Made by a program: the position numbers and the translations under genes. A stretch of 64,000 bases of DNA from Pyronema omphalodes (lineage: Eukaryota > Ascomycota > Pezizomycetes > Pezizales > Pyronemataceae): the NCBI GenBank assembly GCA_024516155.1, contig JAJJXM010000090.1, positions 101,371 to 165,370 of the forward strand. Reading direction: 5' to 3'. Shown in pieces: positions 1-12,726 of the stretch. Below the pieces are notes generated by a model that ran no database searches, was not told where the DNA came from, and worked only from the letters and a program-made list of their open reading frames with translations. Numbering within the stretch: the first letter of the stretch is position 1; every line of letters starts with the position of its first letter.

Positions 1-3000
1 CTGGAACGAGCTAGTTTGTTCCGACCGGCAATTTTTTTTTTGACAGGAAAACTAAAAAGAATTCGCGAAGAAGGCGACATACGGCTTGGTTCGCTCTCGT
101 GGTTCGCCGAAATTCTTAGCGACGTGTGGAGTCTTGTGAAGACAATGACTGTGTCAAGAAGCTGCGGTGTAACTCGGCCCTCGTCTTTTCAGCTGGCGAT
201 AACCTTTGAACACAACAGCACCATCGGCCTTTTCCTTGAAGTAAAGCACGACCGTCCAAGTGGTTCAGTCCATCTCCAAGCAATAATCATGCGACTGATG
301 CCATCATTGAGGTCATCAGAAAAAGAATTGAGCATGTAGCAATTGCCTGGTCCTTGTCGACAGGGTCCAGATTCAATGTGCTGAAACTTGGACCAAACGA
401 AGCGATACTCTGTCTGTGGTCTGCCGTTGCGTTGGGCCAAATGCTGATATCATACCCCGCATCAGCGCTGTCCTCGGGTCTTTAAGCGGCTGCCAACCTC
501 AGTCTAAAGGACTCATCATCATTCATCCCCGCAATATGTCATTTGTGGTAACATACCCGCACTTTAGGATCCGAAGAATTTGAAATTGGACCAGTGGGAT
601 AAAAAACTCCATCATCGGTACACAGGGCTCAGGGGCCAAAGTGACGCCAAAATCTTCAGCCAAATGGCAGCCGAACATCTGGGTCTTCGATATCGGAACA
701 GACCTGTTGTGGGTTTGGAGTCCACGGTCCGAGGACTGAGTATCACGAATCCGGTTACGACATCCATTCAGCGACGGGCTAAGAAATTCTGAGACAAGAG
801 ACGACGCTCGCCGTTCGGCTAGTCGGCTGTCATGACTTTTGGTACCTGGTAACTCAAGGCGAGTTTATTCGGAATCATGGTCAGTGCACCCAAACCCAAC
901 CAGTCAAAATTGACTAATCGTACGGCACAGGAACCCCATGAATATTTGGGATGTATGGAAAAGCACCGATGATCCTCGGAGAAAGCACTCATGGGACGAT
1001 TGTGGATCAACACAGGCATTTCAGTTTAAACCGTCGGCCAAATCCTTTGAGAGGATGTCTACTGTAGGACATACGCGAAAACAATTTCTTGGGACGAGGT
1101 GTGGTTTCGGCTTATCTGTGGCTGTGTCCTGAAGCAACGACCGTGCACTTATTACCAGCCACAAGTTTCATGCCTAGAAAACTTATGGAACGTGGTGATG
1201 GTGGTAGTAGTGATGGTGGTGCGCAGATTCCGCGCAGACTAGGAAAAAACCGTCATCGTCATTCTACATGTCACCGCCATGTCACGACCGCGATTTCCGA
1301 ACGACGAATTTGCAACCTCACCAAATGACACAGTGGAATCCATTTTTCTTACTAGAAAAGGGGTTAATATCTTCGTTATGTTTTGCAGTTTATCGTCTAG
1401 CTTTAGTCTCGGACGTGGTATCGCATCACAACAGAGATCGCGTGCCATGACATGTATATACGTTTATACCCTGCCGATTTTATTAACTTAAGAGAAGGAA
1501 GTTACCGAAGAAATACAGACCAAACGCCATGGCCGTCCTCTGAGCACAATGGTGCTTACGAGTCCGAGTATTTTTCAAACCCCCTGGGGTTTACTCTGAT
1601 GCTAACATAGAGTCAGATCATCAATGCCAGATCACTAGTAGCTTCATTATGTCAATTCGTGAGCAGCGTTGCGGTTTTTTACAGGAAAATATACCCTTTG
1701 AATCAACCCGCTTCGCTGGCAGCGTTCAATTTAGTTGAAATTCTTCCAGTATGGTGCACCATGGCGCTGGCCATATCATCTACCGGACCGGAACAGCGGA
1801 CTTCCGGTAATACCAGATGCCATGCCATCCCTCCGCATCTACACCGGTTACGAATATAACTGAGCTTGGAGAACCGACAGAGGACATTTCAATGGCTGAT
1901 ACTTTGAAGAACGTCGTACAGAGGTATGGGCAGTTTGACATTACCTAAGTGTTCTTTAAGAATTTATGCAAGAATTGACTGCAACAAAATCCTCAAACCT
2001 CGGATGTCTCGGATCATTATTGTTAACCAACGATATTCATTCGAAGTTCTACTAAAATCTCTATGAATAGAAAAATTACATGACCGGCAAGAACGAAGGT
2101 TCAGTTTGTTATGGATTTACAGAGTAGTCTGTACCCTAATATTGATATTCGGATCCATACCAAACGCCGCTCTTGTAAATATTACCAACCGGACCAAAGC
2201 TTGAATTGCGTGGCTCAGCTCTAACTCTAAAAAGGTTCGAGGTTTGGATTCATTTATTTAATCATATGCTGACCGGGGCCTAAAAGGCCCATGCAGGACA
2301 AAAGAAATCCGAATTTCATGCTCGTGGTATACACCATCTATTGAACTCCCACTGATCCAGATTTTGAATATCAATACCCGCAGTGCAAACGAAAATGACC
2401 CCTGGTGATATCCGGTGATGGACGAAGACGACCACGCGTTTAGATTAACACAGACTCTCCGAGCCACGTTGTACCCGTATGATTACTCTTTTCCCAGCAC
2501 GATTTGCATCGCAGAAGACAGCATATGGAACTTCCTCACACCCATGGATTTCACAGGAAGGTTTCATATCGCATATAGTTACAGAAACCGTTCCGTGACT
2601 GATTTCTGCTCACCGACTCAGGGGAATATGAGTGATCGTCGATGATCACAGCTAGAGTTTCCGGTGGGTCAGCGAACGTTATCCACTTCTCATGTATTTA
2701 TGGTGCTTTCGATACAATCGTATGACGGAGACATATTCCGGCCGATCGCAAACTATGTCAATCAAAAATGGGGAAATGAAGAGAATGAAGACTTATAACC
2801 GGTTGCTGTATGTCTTACAGCCATGCTTTTACACTTTGTGCTGGGCTCTTTGTATTATCTGAGTATAGCTAAGTTTCTGCATTGGCTTTTTTGAGAAGGT
2901 TTTCCCCATATGTATTACTGTAGGCTGCTTTAACGGATGATCATGAGGACTGCGAGCACTAGGAAAGTCTGGTCTGTGAAATGGATTATCCTACGTCTTG

Positions 3001-4825
3001 CCTCCTGATATCCATCACCGAGAAGGTACTTAATGTTATACACCTTCAGGTACATACACTATTCAATATTTGATACATGCCTTTCACCCGAGTGATCCCA
3101 AGCCGATGATCTGCATGAAAACGATCGGCTAAATCAACAAACGGATGTTTTTTCTGCAAAGACTACTTAGTTTATGCAGGATGAAGCAAAAAATTTAATC
3201 AGAAGAAAGAGAGAGCTACCCAGCCTCTTTATCAAGCGTTAACCGAGTGAGAGTTGGCCAAAACCTGCGTTCTCTATGCATTTGAATCATCCCATTTGAA
3301 AGGCATCCAAGATGACATGAGGTGTTTCTCAACTCTATGCACAGTTGTAACCACTACGCCACAGCGATGCATCGCTTACTATTTTCATCTATCGATGTTA
3401 CGTTTGAGATGCATCCACGAGGCAACTAACTACCGACAGGGTTTTTTTTTATCATTATCTACGGAAGAAAGGCCACAATCGGTGGGAATGAAATCCCGGG
3501 ATGCCTTTATAGATGAAATCCCAGAGGACCGGCCATCAAAGAAAAAAAAGGTACCAACAGTCACACTCACATCTTCCGTGCATTATGTGCGTAGATGCAT
3601 GAGATATCACCATGCGATGACCACCACCAAGCCTTCCCGCAACTTGATTCTGCAGCTATGCGGTTAGGATTCCGTCAAAAGTGGGCACAAATGTACTTTG
3701 TGCCTGGTGTTTTGTAAAAAAAAGCTAGGCTGATGAAATCATGACATACCTACGTTGGAAAGGGCAGTATTTCGTTTGCTCGAAAAGGCATTTCTCCAAA
3801 GGCTTGAAACCCAACACTCGGAGAATATCCTAATTCATCATGTCATTGGTCATTGGTCATTGCGTCTCGGTTCGGTGAACGGTAAACGGCCAATAAGCAA
3901 GCGCTGCGTCGCCACACTTTAACACCATCACTAACGTTTCTAGAAGAAGCATTCAAGATAGTTACCTATTTTGGATTAAACTTTATATCCAGTTATATCA
4001 GCGACTAATTTTCAAAGAGCAAATTAATTGACCGTGTCATGCGTCCTTACACCCTGTTCGTTTGTATGTAGCTCGAGCTCGATGACGACGAAATCTTACC
4101 ATCTTACCATCAACCATCATCCCGAGCCACAGAAACGAGATTCCAAAACCAAATGATACGTCCGATACGTTAGCTTCAATAAGCGTATTCTGTTGTTCCA
4201 TCGATTATCTCAACTTCTAGAAATTTGATGGCTGAAGGCTGGAGCTGTGGTGTCGGTGGTTCTTCCGGAGACATGGAATAGGGTAGCCGTCGTTACCAAT
4301 TGGGCGGGATCAGGAACCTGGCCCCGTGTACCGGCGGTGTGGTTGTAGCCAGCGGGACGGGAGTTCCGACGGTCAGCACCGATTGGTTAGGCGAGAAGTG
4401 GCGTTTACCACACGCGAAAAGTTTTTGACTATTAGAGACGCGGCTGCATATTCTACATTCCAGTGGTGGCCAACTCACGCAGTATATATGCAGGTGCAAG
4501 GAGATGGGAAACCACATGTTTTGGAAGTCTTCGTTGGGGGATCTAAAGGAAGTTATTACATCGGGATCGAAAGGGCAGATCTGATGATGTTTCAATATCT
4601 TGGAAATCACAATTATTAAGAGTGATCGATACCCGGACGCCAAAAGGCATATCTTTTTTTGGGAAACTCGCTCGTCTAAAGTACAGCGCCTCTACCATAC
4701 AGTATTCCAGCACGTTGGTAACGACCCCCTCAATTAATTCATACATTACTTTCACCTTTACCACTGCATGTAATCCACCGCTTGAACCTGGTTGTCGGTG
4801 CGAGTGGTGCTGGCCGGTTTGCTGG
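1..4825. other. Gene-poor region
   Basis: No convincing complete gene is visible on either strand. Open frames are short, lack plausible starts or splice partners, and do not resemble known families, apart from the aspartic protease-like relic described separately. A stretch around 4330-4620 (+) stays open for about 95 codons, but I recognise nothing in it. Confidence 0.5.
640..1100 (+). pseudogene. Degenerate aspartic protease (A1)-like relic
   Basis: One frame near 664-740 reads FDIGTDLLWVWS, which lines up over its whole length with the pepsin-family active-site signature FDTGSSDLWVFS before hitting a stop. The catalytic DTG has become DIG, consistent with a C-to-T change. About 300 bp further on, in another frame (about 1019-1060), FKPSAKSFERMS resembles the F/Y-NPS-x-SxTFKKMS segment that follows the active site in fungal A1 proteases. 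Stops and frame changes lie between the two pieces, so this is not a working gene. The second aspartate lobe was not found. The assignment rests on motif resemblance only. Confidence 0.33.
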
Positions 4826-6433
4826 TTATGATCGAGGCTTTCGTCCATGAACGACGTAGCTAAAAACAGAAGAAAAATTAGCATCGATATTTCCAATTGT
4901 AGCCTCAAACCAGCTAGATAGCCTTTGCGAAGTGCTGGAAAAGGCCAAACACTTACAAAGAAACGTAAATATGAGCATTAGCCTCCTTCATAGATTTCAG
5001 CGCCTCTCGACAAGACTTGCTTGCCTTTTTCCCGCTCAGACCCAGGAATCCGGTAAAAGGTTCCATGCAGTACGCGCGCAATCCCGTCTCGGCAATCAAC
5101 AAAGCCATGGAACCAATCTGCTTCAGAGCAGGATCTGTAGGCCAAGGTCCAATGGGTTGTTTCACTTTGGTCACCTGGACATCGACGAAACCTGCGTCTT
5201 CTAGGTAATCTTTCAATGTGACATCTGTGACTGGAGGTCGGCCCATTGCCATCATTGCTTGCGCTTGGAGTTCGGCATTTTTCTTTGCTGGATCAGAGTC
5301 GGATAGCGTTTCATCGTCGCATTCGAGTTGGATACCAATTTCGGCGAGTTCTATATATCCTCCTGGTTGCAAACATCTGAACGAAATTAATTAGTCCAAA
5401 TTTCCGAAGCAAAAAAAAAGGATAAAGAAAACTGATCATACCGAAGTGACTGCGAAAGTAATCTTGGCCAATCACAAATCCCCATCGAGATGTTTCGTGC
5501 GTGAATAAAATCAAAATAATCGTCATCTCGATAAGTCCAGTCATCCTCTGCATCATCAATTTCAAATCTGCAATTTGGCGGAACCCATTTAGACTGGATT
5601 GGACTATCAAAAAGGTCAGTCAGTTCCCGTCTCCCAAATTTTCAATAAAAACAGAAGACAAAATCGTAAGTACCTCAAGTCTGTTCCAATAACCTTTGAC
5701 ATTGGATATTTGTCCGCCATATCTATCGCCCAGATACCCGTTCCAGTTCCAATATCCAAGATCTTTTGCGGATTCGATAGAGGTGCTAGGTGAAGTTTTC
5801 CCTCGAGGAGGAGAAGCATGATTTCGTGGTGCATATCCAGACTATGGAGTCGGCGATTAGATTGGGTCGTTCACATATTGGTTGTAAAAATCGTAAATTT
5901 TGGCAATATATTTTATCGGTTGATCGAAGAGATCGAGGAGAGGAAGATAAAGAGTACACACCGGTCTTGTTCTGGCTGACGGTCATGTTAGTGAGGAAAT
6001 CTCAGAATTTCTACAGAATCCAGGACAAACCTCATCAGCGGGCACAGGATATTTCTCCATCCCAAAGTAAGTGTGATATGTTCGCCCTTCGCCATGATCT
6101 CAGTCGATTTGCTCCGTTCACCTCCACGCACATTCTCAATTGATGTTCAAATACCATGTTTATCCACATATTCGTGTATCGAGGAGGCCAAGCTCGCAAC
6201 GCTCACATCATTTCCGGAGGAGGCATCTTCATCATCTTCATCATCATCATGATCATCTTGTGTATTTTCATAGTCATAATCGTCGTATTCTATATCTTCA
6301 CTCGTCTGACAATACCTGGGTTATTAGCTATAGTTTTTCAATCGATAGATACTAATTCTTTGAGTAGGCAAGTGCGACTGACAGCTTCTAGGTCAGAATC
6401 AACTGATAACGTGTCGTCTGGGATTTGGTCCAT
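4826..6433 (-). CDS. LaeA-like SAM-dependent methyltransferase (MT1), 355 aa, 8 exons
   Basis: Class I SAM-dependent methyltransferase of the fungal LaeA/TAM-type family, a group that includes velvet-complex regulators of secondary metabolism and development; substrate unknown. Spliced model, minus strand: 6433-6383, 6305-6155, 6098-6031, 5975-5962, 5841-5674, 5603-5442, 5376-4957, 4859-4826. Every junction keeps frame. An Asp/Glu-rich N-terminus (from exon 2) leads to the family block LDMHHEIMLLLL, then SAM-binding motif I (ILDIGTGTG, about residues 122-130), the SPIQ-x-WVPPNC segment, YFDFIHARN and the post-I motif PGGYIELAE. It ends in the conserved YVVHGRKP tail, encoded by its own 34-nt exon. 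A 14-nt microexon encodes PEQD plus part of an Arg. It lacks the intron that the other three paralogues have just after the ETA/ETG position. About 355 residues is usual for the family. Confidence 0.85.
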
Positions 6434-9400
6434 ATCTTTTTTTTGCACAGTGTAGCGTTGTTTTGTTAACGATATCTGACTGTTCTATCTTTTGATGGCA
6501 ATCAATGGCTTTTATATTTTTTTGCCCCGAGGTGTTGGGTTGGGCGCACCCACACTACCCGTAGATAGACCACCGTGCAGATTCATGCATGCAGATGTAT
6601 GAAGCACATGCATGGCAGCGAAGCGGCGGAGTCAACCACGAGCCGGACGCTATGAGCGGAGTGAATTTGAGGACGGACTGGCTTTTAGATTTAGGGAGCG
6701 GACTGGAGTTGGAGACCGGCGGCACGGTTAGTAGGTGGCCTGGGATTCGGCGGGTCCATCAAGAAGAGACGAAACCCGTCCATCGGGGCACGGATTTTAT
6801 CAATTTGGCCTTCCTTTCCATTGGGATTTCTGTTCACGATTGACAATCACCATTGCAGGTATCGAAAATATCTCCCATCAAGACAGGCAAGCCCCCCAGC
6901 TCCAATCCCGGGGTATTGGCATACAAACACCCCCCTAGCCAAAGCTATTAACCCCATCCGGGAGTACAGCGGCCTTCCAACCTCAAAACCGAAGGAAGCA
7001 GTCCCCTGCAGACCGAGATATTTATTTTACCTTTGCGTAAACCGTGCATGAGATGGGGTTCACGCATGCTATGGTCCATATCTGAAATTGTGGTTCCGTA
7101 GCTTGCCATGGCAATTAATCCGCACCATTCCAATCCATCAGATCGCTTCCGTTAATGAGCGTCTATGTATGAAGCGCAAACGTTTCATCAACCATCACTC
7201 TCGCAAGCAAGTTAACTCCTCCACTAACGCCCGTGTCGACGGAAGCGGTAACTGGTTAAGGAATTTTTTTATCAGGGAAAAATCAGGCGACATTTTCGTC
7301 CGTGTCTAGTTTTCTGTGTCACTTTTGAGGAAACTTACTCCGACTAAGTCATAGCGGTTTCCTGTAAACGTTATGTACTCCGGAGACAAGGAAGCGCGCG
7401 TACAACCCAATTGCGTGTTCAACATGCGCCCTGGGGTATGTATGAATTTTTTATGGTGAAGAAAGATTTCTTTTTGCCAGCAGTGTAGCTGCATAGAGTC
7501 GATGTCGAGCGAGTGTTGGAATTGGGTCGCAAGGCTAACAGGTACTGACATCTCACGCGCGCTAGGAAATCGTCAGGGACCACTTCCAAAGTACGCCTCG
7601 TTTGTAAACCATCGCGAAAATCGTTTAGTACGGTGAAACAATGATCGGCACGAACATACTCTAGATCGTCGCTGGGTCAACGTGCACCATTAACCGGTGA
7701 GTATCCAAGCATACTCTATCACTCGTGCACAGACAACGTTTCCCGATCGAGTGGTACTGCACTGCTCGGTAGCGAGTACCAAGGAACGCGAATAACGGAG
7801 TTTTTTCGGTCCCAACATTTATTATCGTCTTAGAAGCCGATCTTCCATCTTTAGGATGTCATAGTTGGGAAACCGCTGGTTTCATAGCGATGGTATCCGC
7901 CGATAAAGATCTTGGCCGAGACTTGCATCGGAGAGGAGTTGGAAAAATATGATAAGGAGGTCCAGAATTGAAAATATTATTCATCGGAAATTCTCATCAG
8001 ATGAAGACTGGGAATCTAGCGTGATTATGAGCTCTATTTAAGCGGGGATATTGGTTCCGATTGATATCATCACCCCCACATAAACAAAATCCTGTGCGAC
8101 ATGTTGGAGATTGATATGTCGATTGGCGCGCGCTGGATGGCGTTTATGCGCGGCTTCAGATGCGGTGCATAATTTCGAGTTCCAGACTACCGTACTTTAA
8201 CACGCATGTTTTTAAAGAATTTGTGTTCGATGAGATTCTTGTCTTTCGCTCCAAGAGCAAACGCTAACTCGGTAGATGAGGATAATATTTCTAAAAACCC
8301 ACCGACAATTTGCACCTTTATCATCGGAATAGGTAATTTGTTAATAACCAAGTTTTGTATAGTTTCAAATTACCAATCCTTATGCCACAACGACCGGATC
8401 AGAAGATACATACCATCATCGGTAATCAAGCCGAGAAGAAAAATTGGTATTCTCCACAACCCAGCGCCTAGTGATGTCTAACACGAACCTGGGGAATGTT
8501 CACTATATTTGCGGAAGCCTATGGAGTGGGTCTTATGCGAACATGGGCCGCTCCGTTTACAGCTTTGCGTATTTCCAAGCTCCTGGGACTCGGTAGAGAC
8601 ATGCCTCGCCTCGCCATGCTTTCGGTTCGGCTACTGAATGTAAGTAATTCTGTACAGCTTACTATGCGTATTTGTGCCAGGCAGACGCGTGCAATTGGCC
8701 TCGGCATCGTCATGAAAGTGCTTCTGCAGATTTCACTTTCCAATTTGCCATCTGGTTATCCGATTGCGAATTTTCCGGCTTTTAAAGATATATTTAGCAG
8801 CCAGATCCTCAGGATATTGTGCGTGCTCGTATCCATACGATACGAATGGGGGCTCTCGACTCCGCGGAGGAGGGAGCGTGGCGTCACCAGCCATCTCAGT
8901 TACGTAACTGGTCACAAAATTTCCAGACAGGCTCCCGAATGCTGGGCTGACCGAAGTTGATGGCTTCGAAACTTTTTTTTCATCGGATATGTACCCGCAT
9001 GAAATGAAGGACATCGAGTACCGGACTATCGGATAAATGTAGGTACGCGTGGATTAAGGAGTTTGTCCCAATCACCGAAGATTTCAACGTATTTCAACGT
9101 GCGCCATCCTGCCATATTCCTGCCATCTGCACGCACGCGAGACACCGCACCGAAGGCTCATTGCTCTCTGCAGCTGGTGAAACTGGTAGGATAGTTCAGC
9201 GCGCAAGTATGGCTGATATATGAATTTCAGGAGTCAGTGATTCTGTGCCGGTCTTCGAGTGAGAAGTTTTGTAAAATTGAAAAGACACGGCAGTTGATTC
9301 GAAGGGAACTTTCCCTTGCTCGGGGCAGCTTAGCTTGCAATAAGCGAAAAGCTTGTCCCGCGGTCTGCCGACTAACCGGTCGGCTTTTTAGCCCGTTTCT

Positions 9401-9573
9401 GCTAGCAGCGGGAAGGTATCGGGCTCTCCGGTATTTCATCACGACGAGCGGTCTTTGAAGAATTCGATTTTATTATTAATGTTCCCTGGAACAGATAATC
9501 CTATTAGGTCCTAGTGAATACAGTAAAATTCCTGAAGAAAAGAATCCATCCATCAGCCATTCGTTCCGCTACC
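6434..9573. other. Intergenic region, no supported gene
   Basis: Contains the upstream region of the minus-strand methyltransferase. Open frames at 7306-7551 (-), 8496-8960 (+) and 8733-9014 (-) are not recognisable and have no splice-extended partner. A short imperfect direct repeat (atttcaacgt twice) sits near 9085. Confidence 0.5.
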
Positions 9574-10878
9574 TCATGCCGTGCGAAATGTTTCCACGAT
9601 GAACTCGGCTGTCTTCCGCGTGGTTTCCGATCTCTTGAAGTTGATGATGAAGTCCATCAATGGAGCATCGTGGACCTCCCCCTTAGCAATTAGAGTCTCG
9701 AGCTGGAAGCTACCAACCTCCTTCTCAAAAACCCCCTCCATAGTCTTGATAAAGACCCTGATATCATCAATCAATACCTCTTCCTCTCCAGCTGTGATCA
9801 AAATTTTCTTCGCAACGCTTCCAATGCCCTTCCACCAGGACTCAGGAGCCGGAGCAGCTTCACCCCAGTAGTTTCCAGAGGCCATATCAGCGCTGAATTC
9901 TAAGCTGTCTGTCATCTGTGATAACCAGTGCTGGCAGATAGCCGAATCCAAAACATCAATGCTTCCGTACTTCTGGAAAGAGGACGCCTTTGTTGATGAG
10001 ATGCACGTTGCTGGTGATATCAGGGCCAATCCAGCCAACGGGCTATCCAGTGAAAGCTTTGAAATGGTAGGACGTGGGTGAAGAATGTGGGATACAACCG
10101 ACAAAGCGAGATGGCCCCCAGCCGAGTCACCACTTATGGTAATCTGCAGGAAGTGACTTGTGAGCGGGTATGTATCGAGTACTCGAAGTTGAACTTACGT
10201 CTGATGGCGGAATACCCCGTGCTAATAACCGGGATAGAGCCTGTGTTGCCTCGCGTATCTGAAACGGATATTTCTGCGCTGGAGCAGTAGCTTTGAATGT
10301 GTAAGCTTCGAGTTAAGCAAAGACCAATACAATTTACAAAGGTCGCTTACTGTACTCAAGTACTGCGATAGCTAAGGAGTCGTTGAGTCCGCTATCCCCA
10401 GCAGTTTTCTTTACGAAATCGAGAAATCCAAGATGTCCTTTCATCATGGACAAAACATATCCTCCCCCGTGAAAATAAAGCAGAAGCTTCTGTCCTGGCC
10501 TCCATGCTTCACCGATCCACATAATTCTAGCCTCGACTTCACCATCGTTTTCGGCAGGAAGCACCTCGATGTTCGTGGCAAGCCCCTTGGAACGAGTCCA
10601 TTTCTTGTAGACCGTCAGGGTTGAAGGGAAAAGATATTGTAGTTGTTTAACAGTCATCGAGCCAGTTAGGCAACGACTTCCGGCATTTTTGACGCGGAAC
10701 CACCATCTATCGCGGACGAAGAGATTACGCAATATGAACGAGACCAGAGAATATGGGTCTGTAGATTTATTAGCCTCGTCATTCGCACTAGTTCGGCGTA
10801 CTCACAAACAATAAGTATCCCCACGAGAAGAGAGAGCTTCTCTCTAAAAGATAGACTCGGTTTACTTGCCACCGCCAT
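9574..10878 (-). CDS. Alpha/beta hydrolase fold-3 (steryl acetyl hydrolase-like), 380 aa, 4 exons
   Basis: Hydrolase of the hormone-sensitive lipase/arylacetamide deacetylase class, the family that includes yeast steryl acetyl hydrolase Say1; probable carboxylesterase or deacetylase. Spliced model, minus strand: 10878-10806, 10758-10351, 10290-10199, 10143-9574, with introns of 47, 60 and 55 bp and frame kept throughout. A hydrophobic segment at about residues 15-37 suggests a signal anchor or ER membrane anchor. The oxyanion-hole motif HGGGY is at about 121-125, the nucleophile motif GDSAGG has Ser at about 198, a likely catalytic Asp lies in the VLIDD stretch, and the likely catalytic His is in VHDAP at about 349. 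All expected catalytic elements are present. Start chosen at MAVASK; an in-frame upstream GTG is not credible. It is transcribed divergently from the MT2 methyltransferase, with about 1.85 kb between the starts. Confidence 0.85.
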
Positions 10879-12726
10879 TTTGTAATTATGATGCACCACG
10901 CGTGCGTATAAACCGCGTCCTCAAGTCTTTTGTACTCAAGCAATGTTTCTCCCCACACTCCCTAGTGCAATCCTGGCATGCCATGGTAATTTAATCGAAA
11001 CATATTCCCGAGGTACCGGGTTGAAAACTTTGTTCAGACACGTGCATTCGGAGTCGCCGAAGAAGCTGCATCTGTGATGTGGTCCGACTTTCTTTGAGTA
11101 TTAGGTTCGTCACACAATAGTAATATAGTTTGGTGATACGCGGTAATTCACGGGGAGCTTCTTTTTTCCTTTATTTCGTTCTCTATAGGACACAGACGCT
11201 CAAGTCGTTCGGTGGTCAAGCGCGATGCCGCGTCTGCAGGCACTGGTTACTCGATCATATCTCCGAGAAGCTAGATATAAGTCATGTCCTTTCTATACCT
11301 CATCCGATCTGTCAGCAAGAGAATGCGGTAATGGATCGAGCGGGAACGGTACCAAACGGGCGGGTTTTGTGTTGCATAATGACCGGAGGTGGGGCTGTGG
11401 AGCCGTTGCGGAGTCTCGGAGTTTGTTTCGGCAGTGGTGAAAATCAATAACTTCGCGTGTAACTCAGCTCCGCCTTAATCAAAGCCCACAATTCATCATC
11501 TAAATTCGCTAGAAGACACGATAGAGATCCACGATTAGATCAATTAGTGGATGGGTACTTACCATTTCATTATTGATGCTCGATTTCTGAGTTTGCTAAA
11601 GCTTCACCGGATGCCGGACAGACATCGTTGGTCTTTGATCGTTGCAAGAACTGCGGAAGTAAGACGCTGTGCTATATACTCTAGCAGTACTATGCGATTG
11701 AAAGGTCGACGCCCTCGCGACTGGCGAAGATATCTCGATGTTTCTCGATTAGCAGCTGTCACAGGCTTCACTCCCGACACAATGTCGAGTCCGCTGGAAG
11801 AATAGTTTCCAGAGCGTAGTGATAGAATCAATATGACCGAGCACATCAAAGTGATAAAAAAAAGTATTTGAGACGATAGAATATGATGCCTCTTAGGAAG
11901 GGACTGTCGTTGCAACAGGTGGAGGAAGGTGGTGGTAAAGAGAGGATAAGAGGCTACAATTCGACAGCACGGTAGCGAGCCCGCCTTATGCAGCTCGATT
12001 TTTGACGGTATGCATAACTCATCGGTCTGTCTTTAATTAATCATGGTTTAGCTTTAGATTTTAGCAATAGATCAGCCGCCGATGTTCCACTTCTATTTTG
12101 GCCGTATTACGAGATATCACTCGGAATATCGATTGAACCACACGCTGCCGTTCCCTATTCTTGTTTTGAATTTTTCTTATATTTTACATTTTACTTTTAG
12201 AGTAGCTCTTCTTATTTCAAAGTCTATTCTCACTTTCAAACTCCATTTGAGATACTTTCCATCGTCGAAACCAAAAATCGTCTTTAAGCAATCGTTCCTC
12301 ACTTTCGCGTGATATTCTATGACTAAATCTTCAACCACGTGACACCGCTCTTTTGTCCGTGTTTCTTTCCGCCTAAAATTCGTATCCATGGCATGCATGC
12401 TTCCAGGTGCAAACCAAGCAATGAGGGCCGCTAAAAATGTAATCGGAGAATCTTCCGCCTAGGTACCAAAACCACTCTAAATGCTGCGAAACATCTACTG
12501 CGGTGACATGCTCCAGCGCAGTCCTTTCACAGGCATGGAATATTCCTCGTATTACCTTCTGTTTCCAGGAACTGGCTGCAGAGCGCTCGATAAAGTGTCG
12601 GTGAAGGAATATTGTTAATAGCCGTTGACATGGCGGATGGATGAATGGATGGACGAAGGGATGTGATGGGATTTATAGCAAGTTAGATGTCCGCGATGGC
12701 CCGATACACCCAGTAATAGCGATATC
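10879..12726. other. Divergent intergenic region between hydrolase and MT2
   Basis: Shared upstream region of the minus-strand hydrolase and the plus-strand methyltransferase. Short open frames at 11130-11450 (+) and 11604-11915 (-), the latter with a hydrophobic stretch, resemble nothing I know. The 12080-12310 stretch is AT-rich. A short TGGATGAATGGATGG-type direct repeat lies near 12640. Confidence 0.5.

Noticed and set aside
6206..6262. CATCATCTTCATCAT repeat as a free-standing microsatellite
   Set aside because: It codes an Asp/Glu-rich stretch in exon 2 of MT1 and is in frame.
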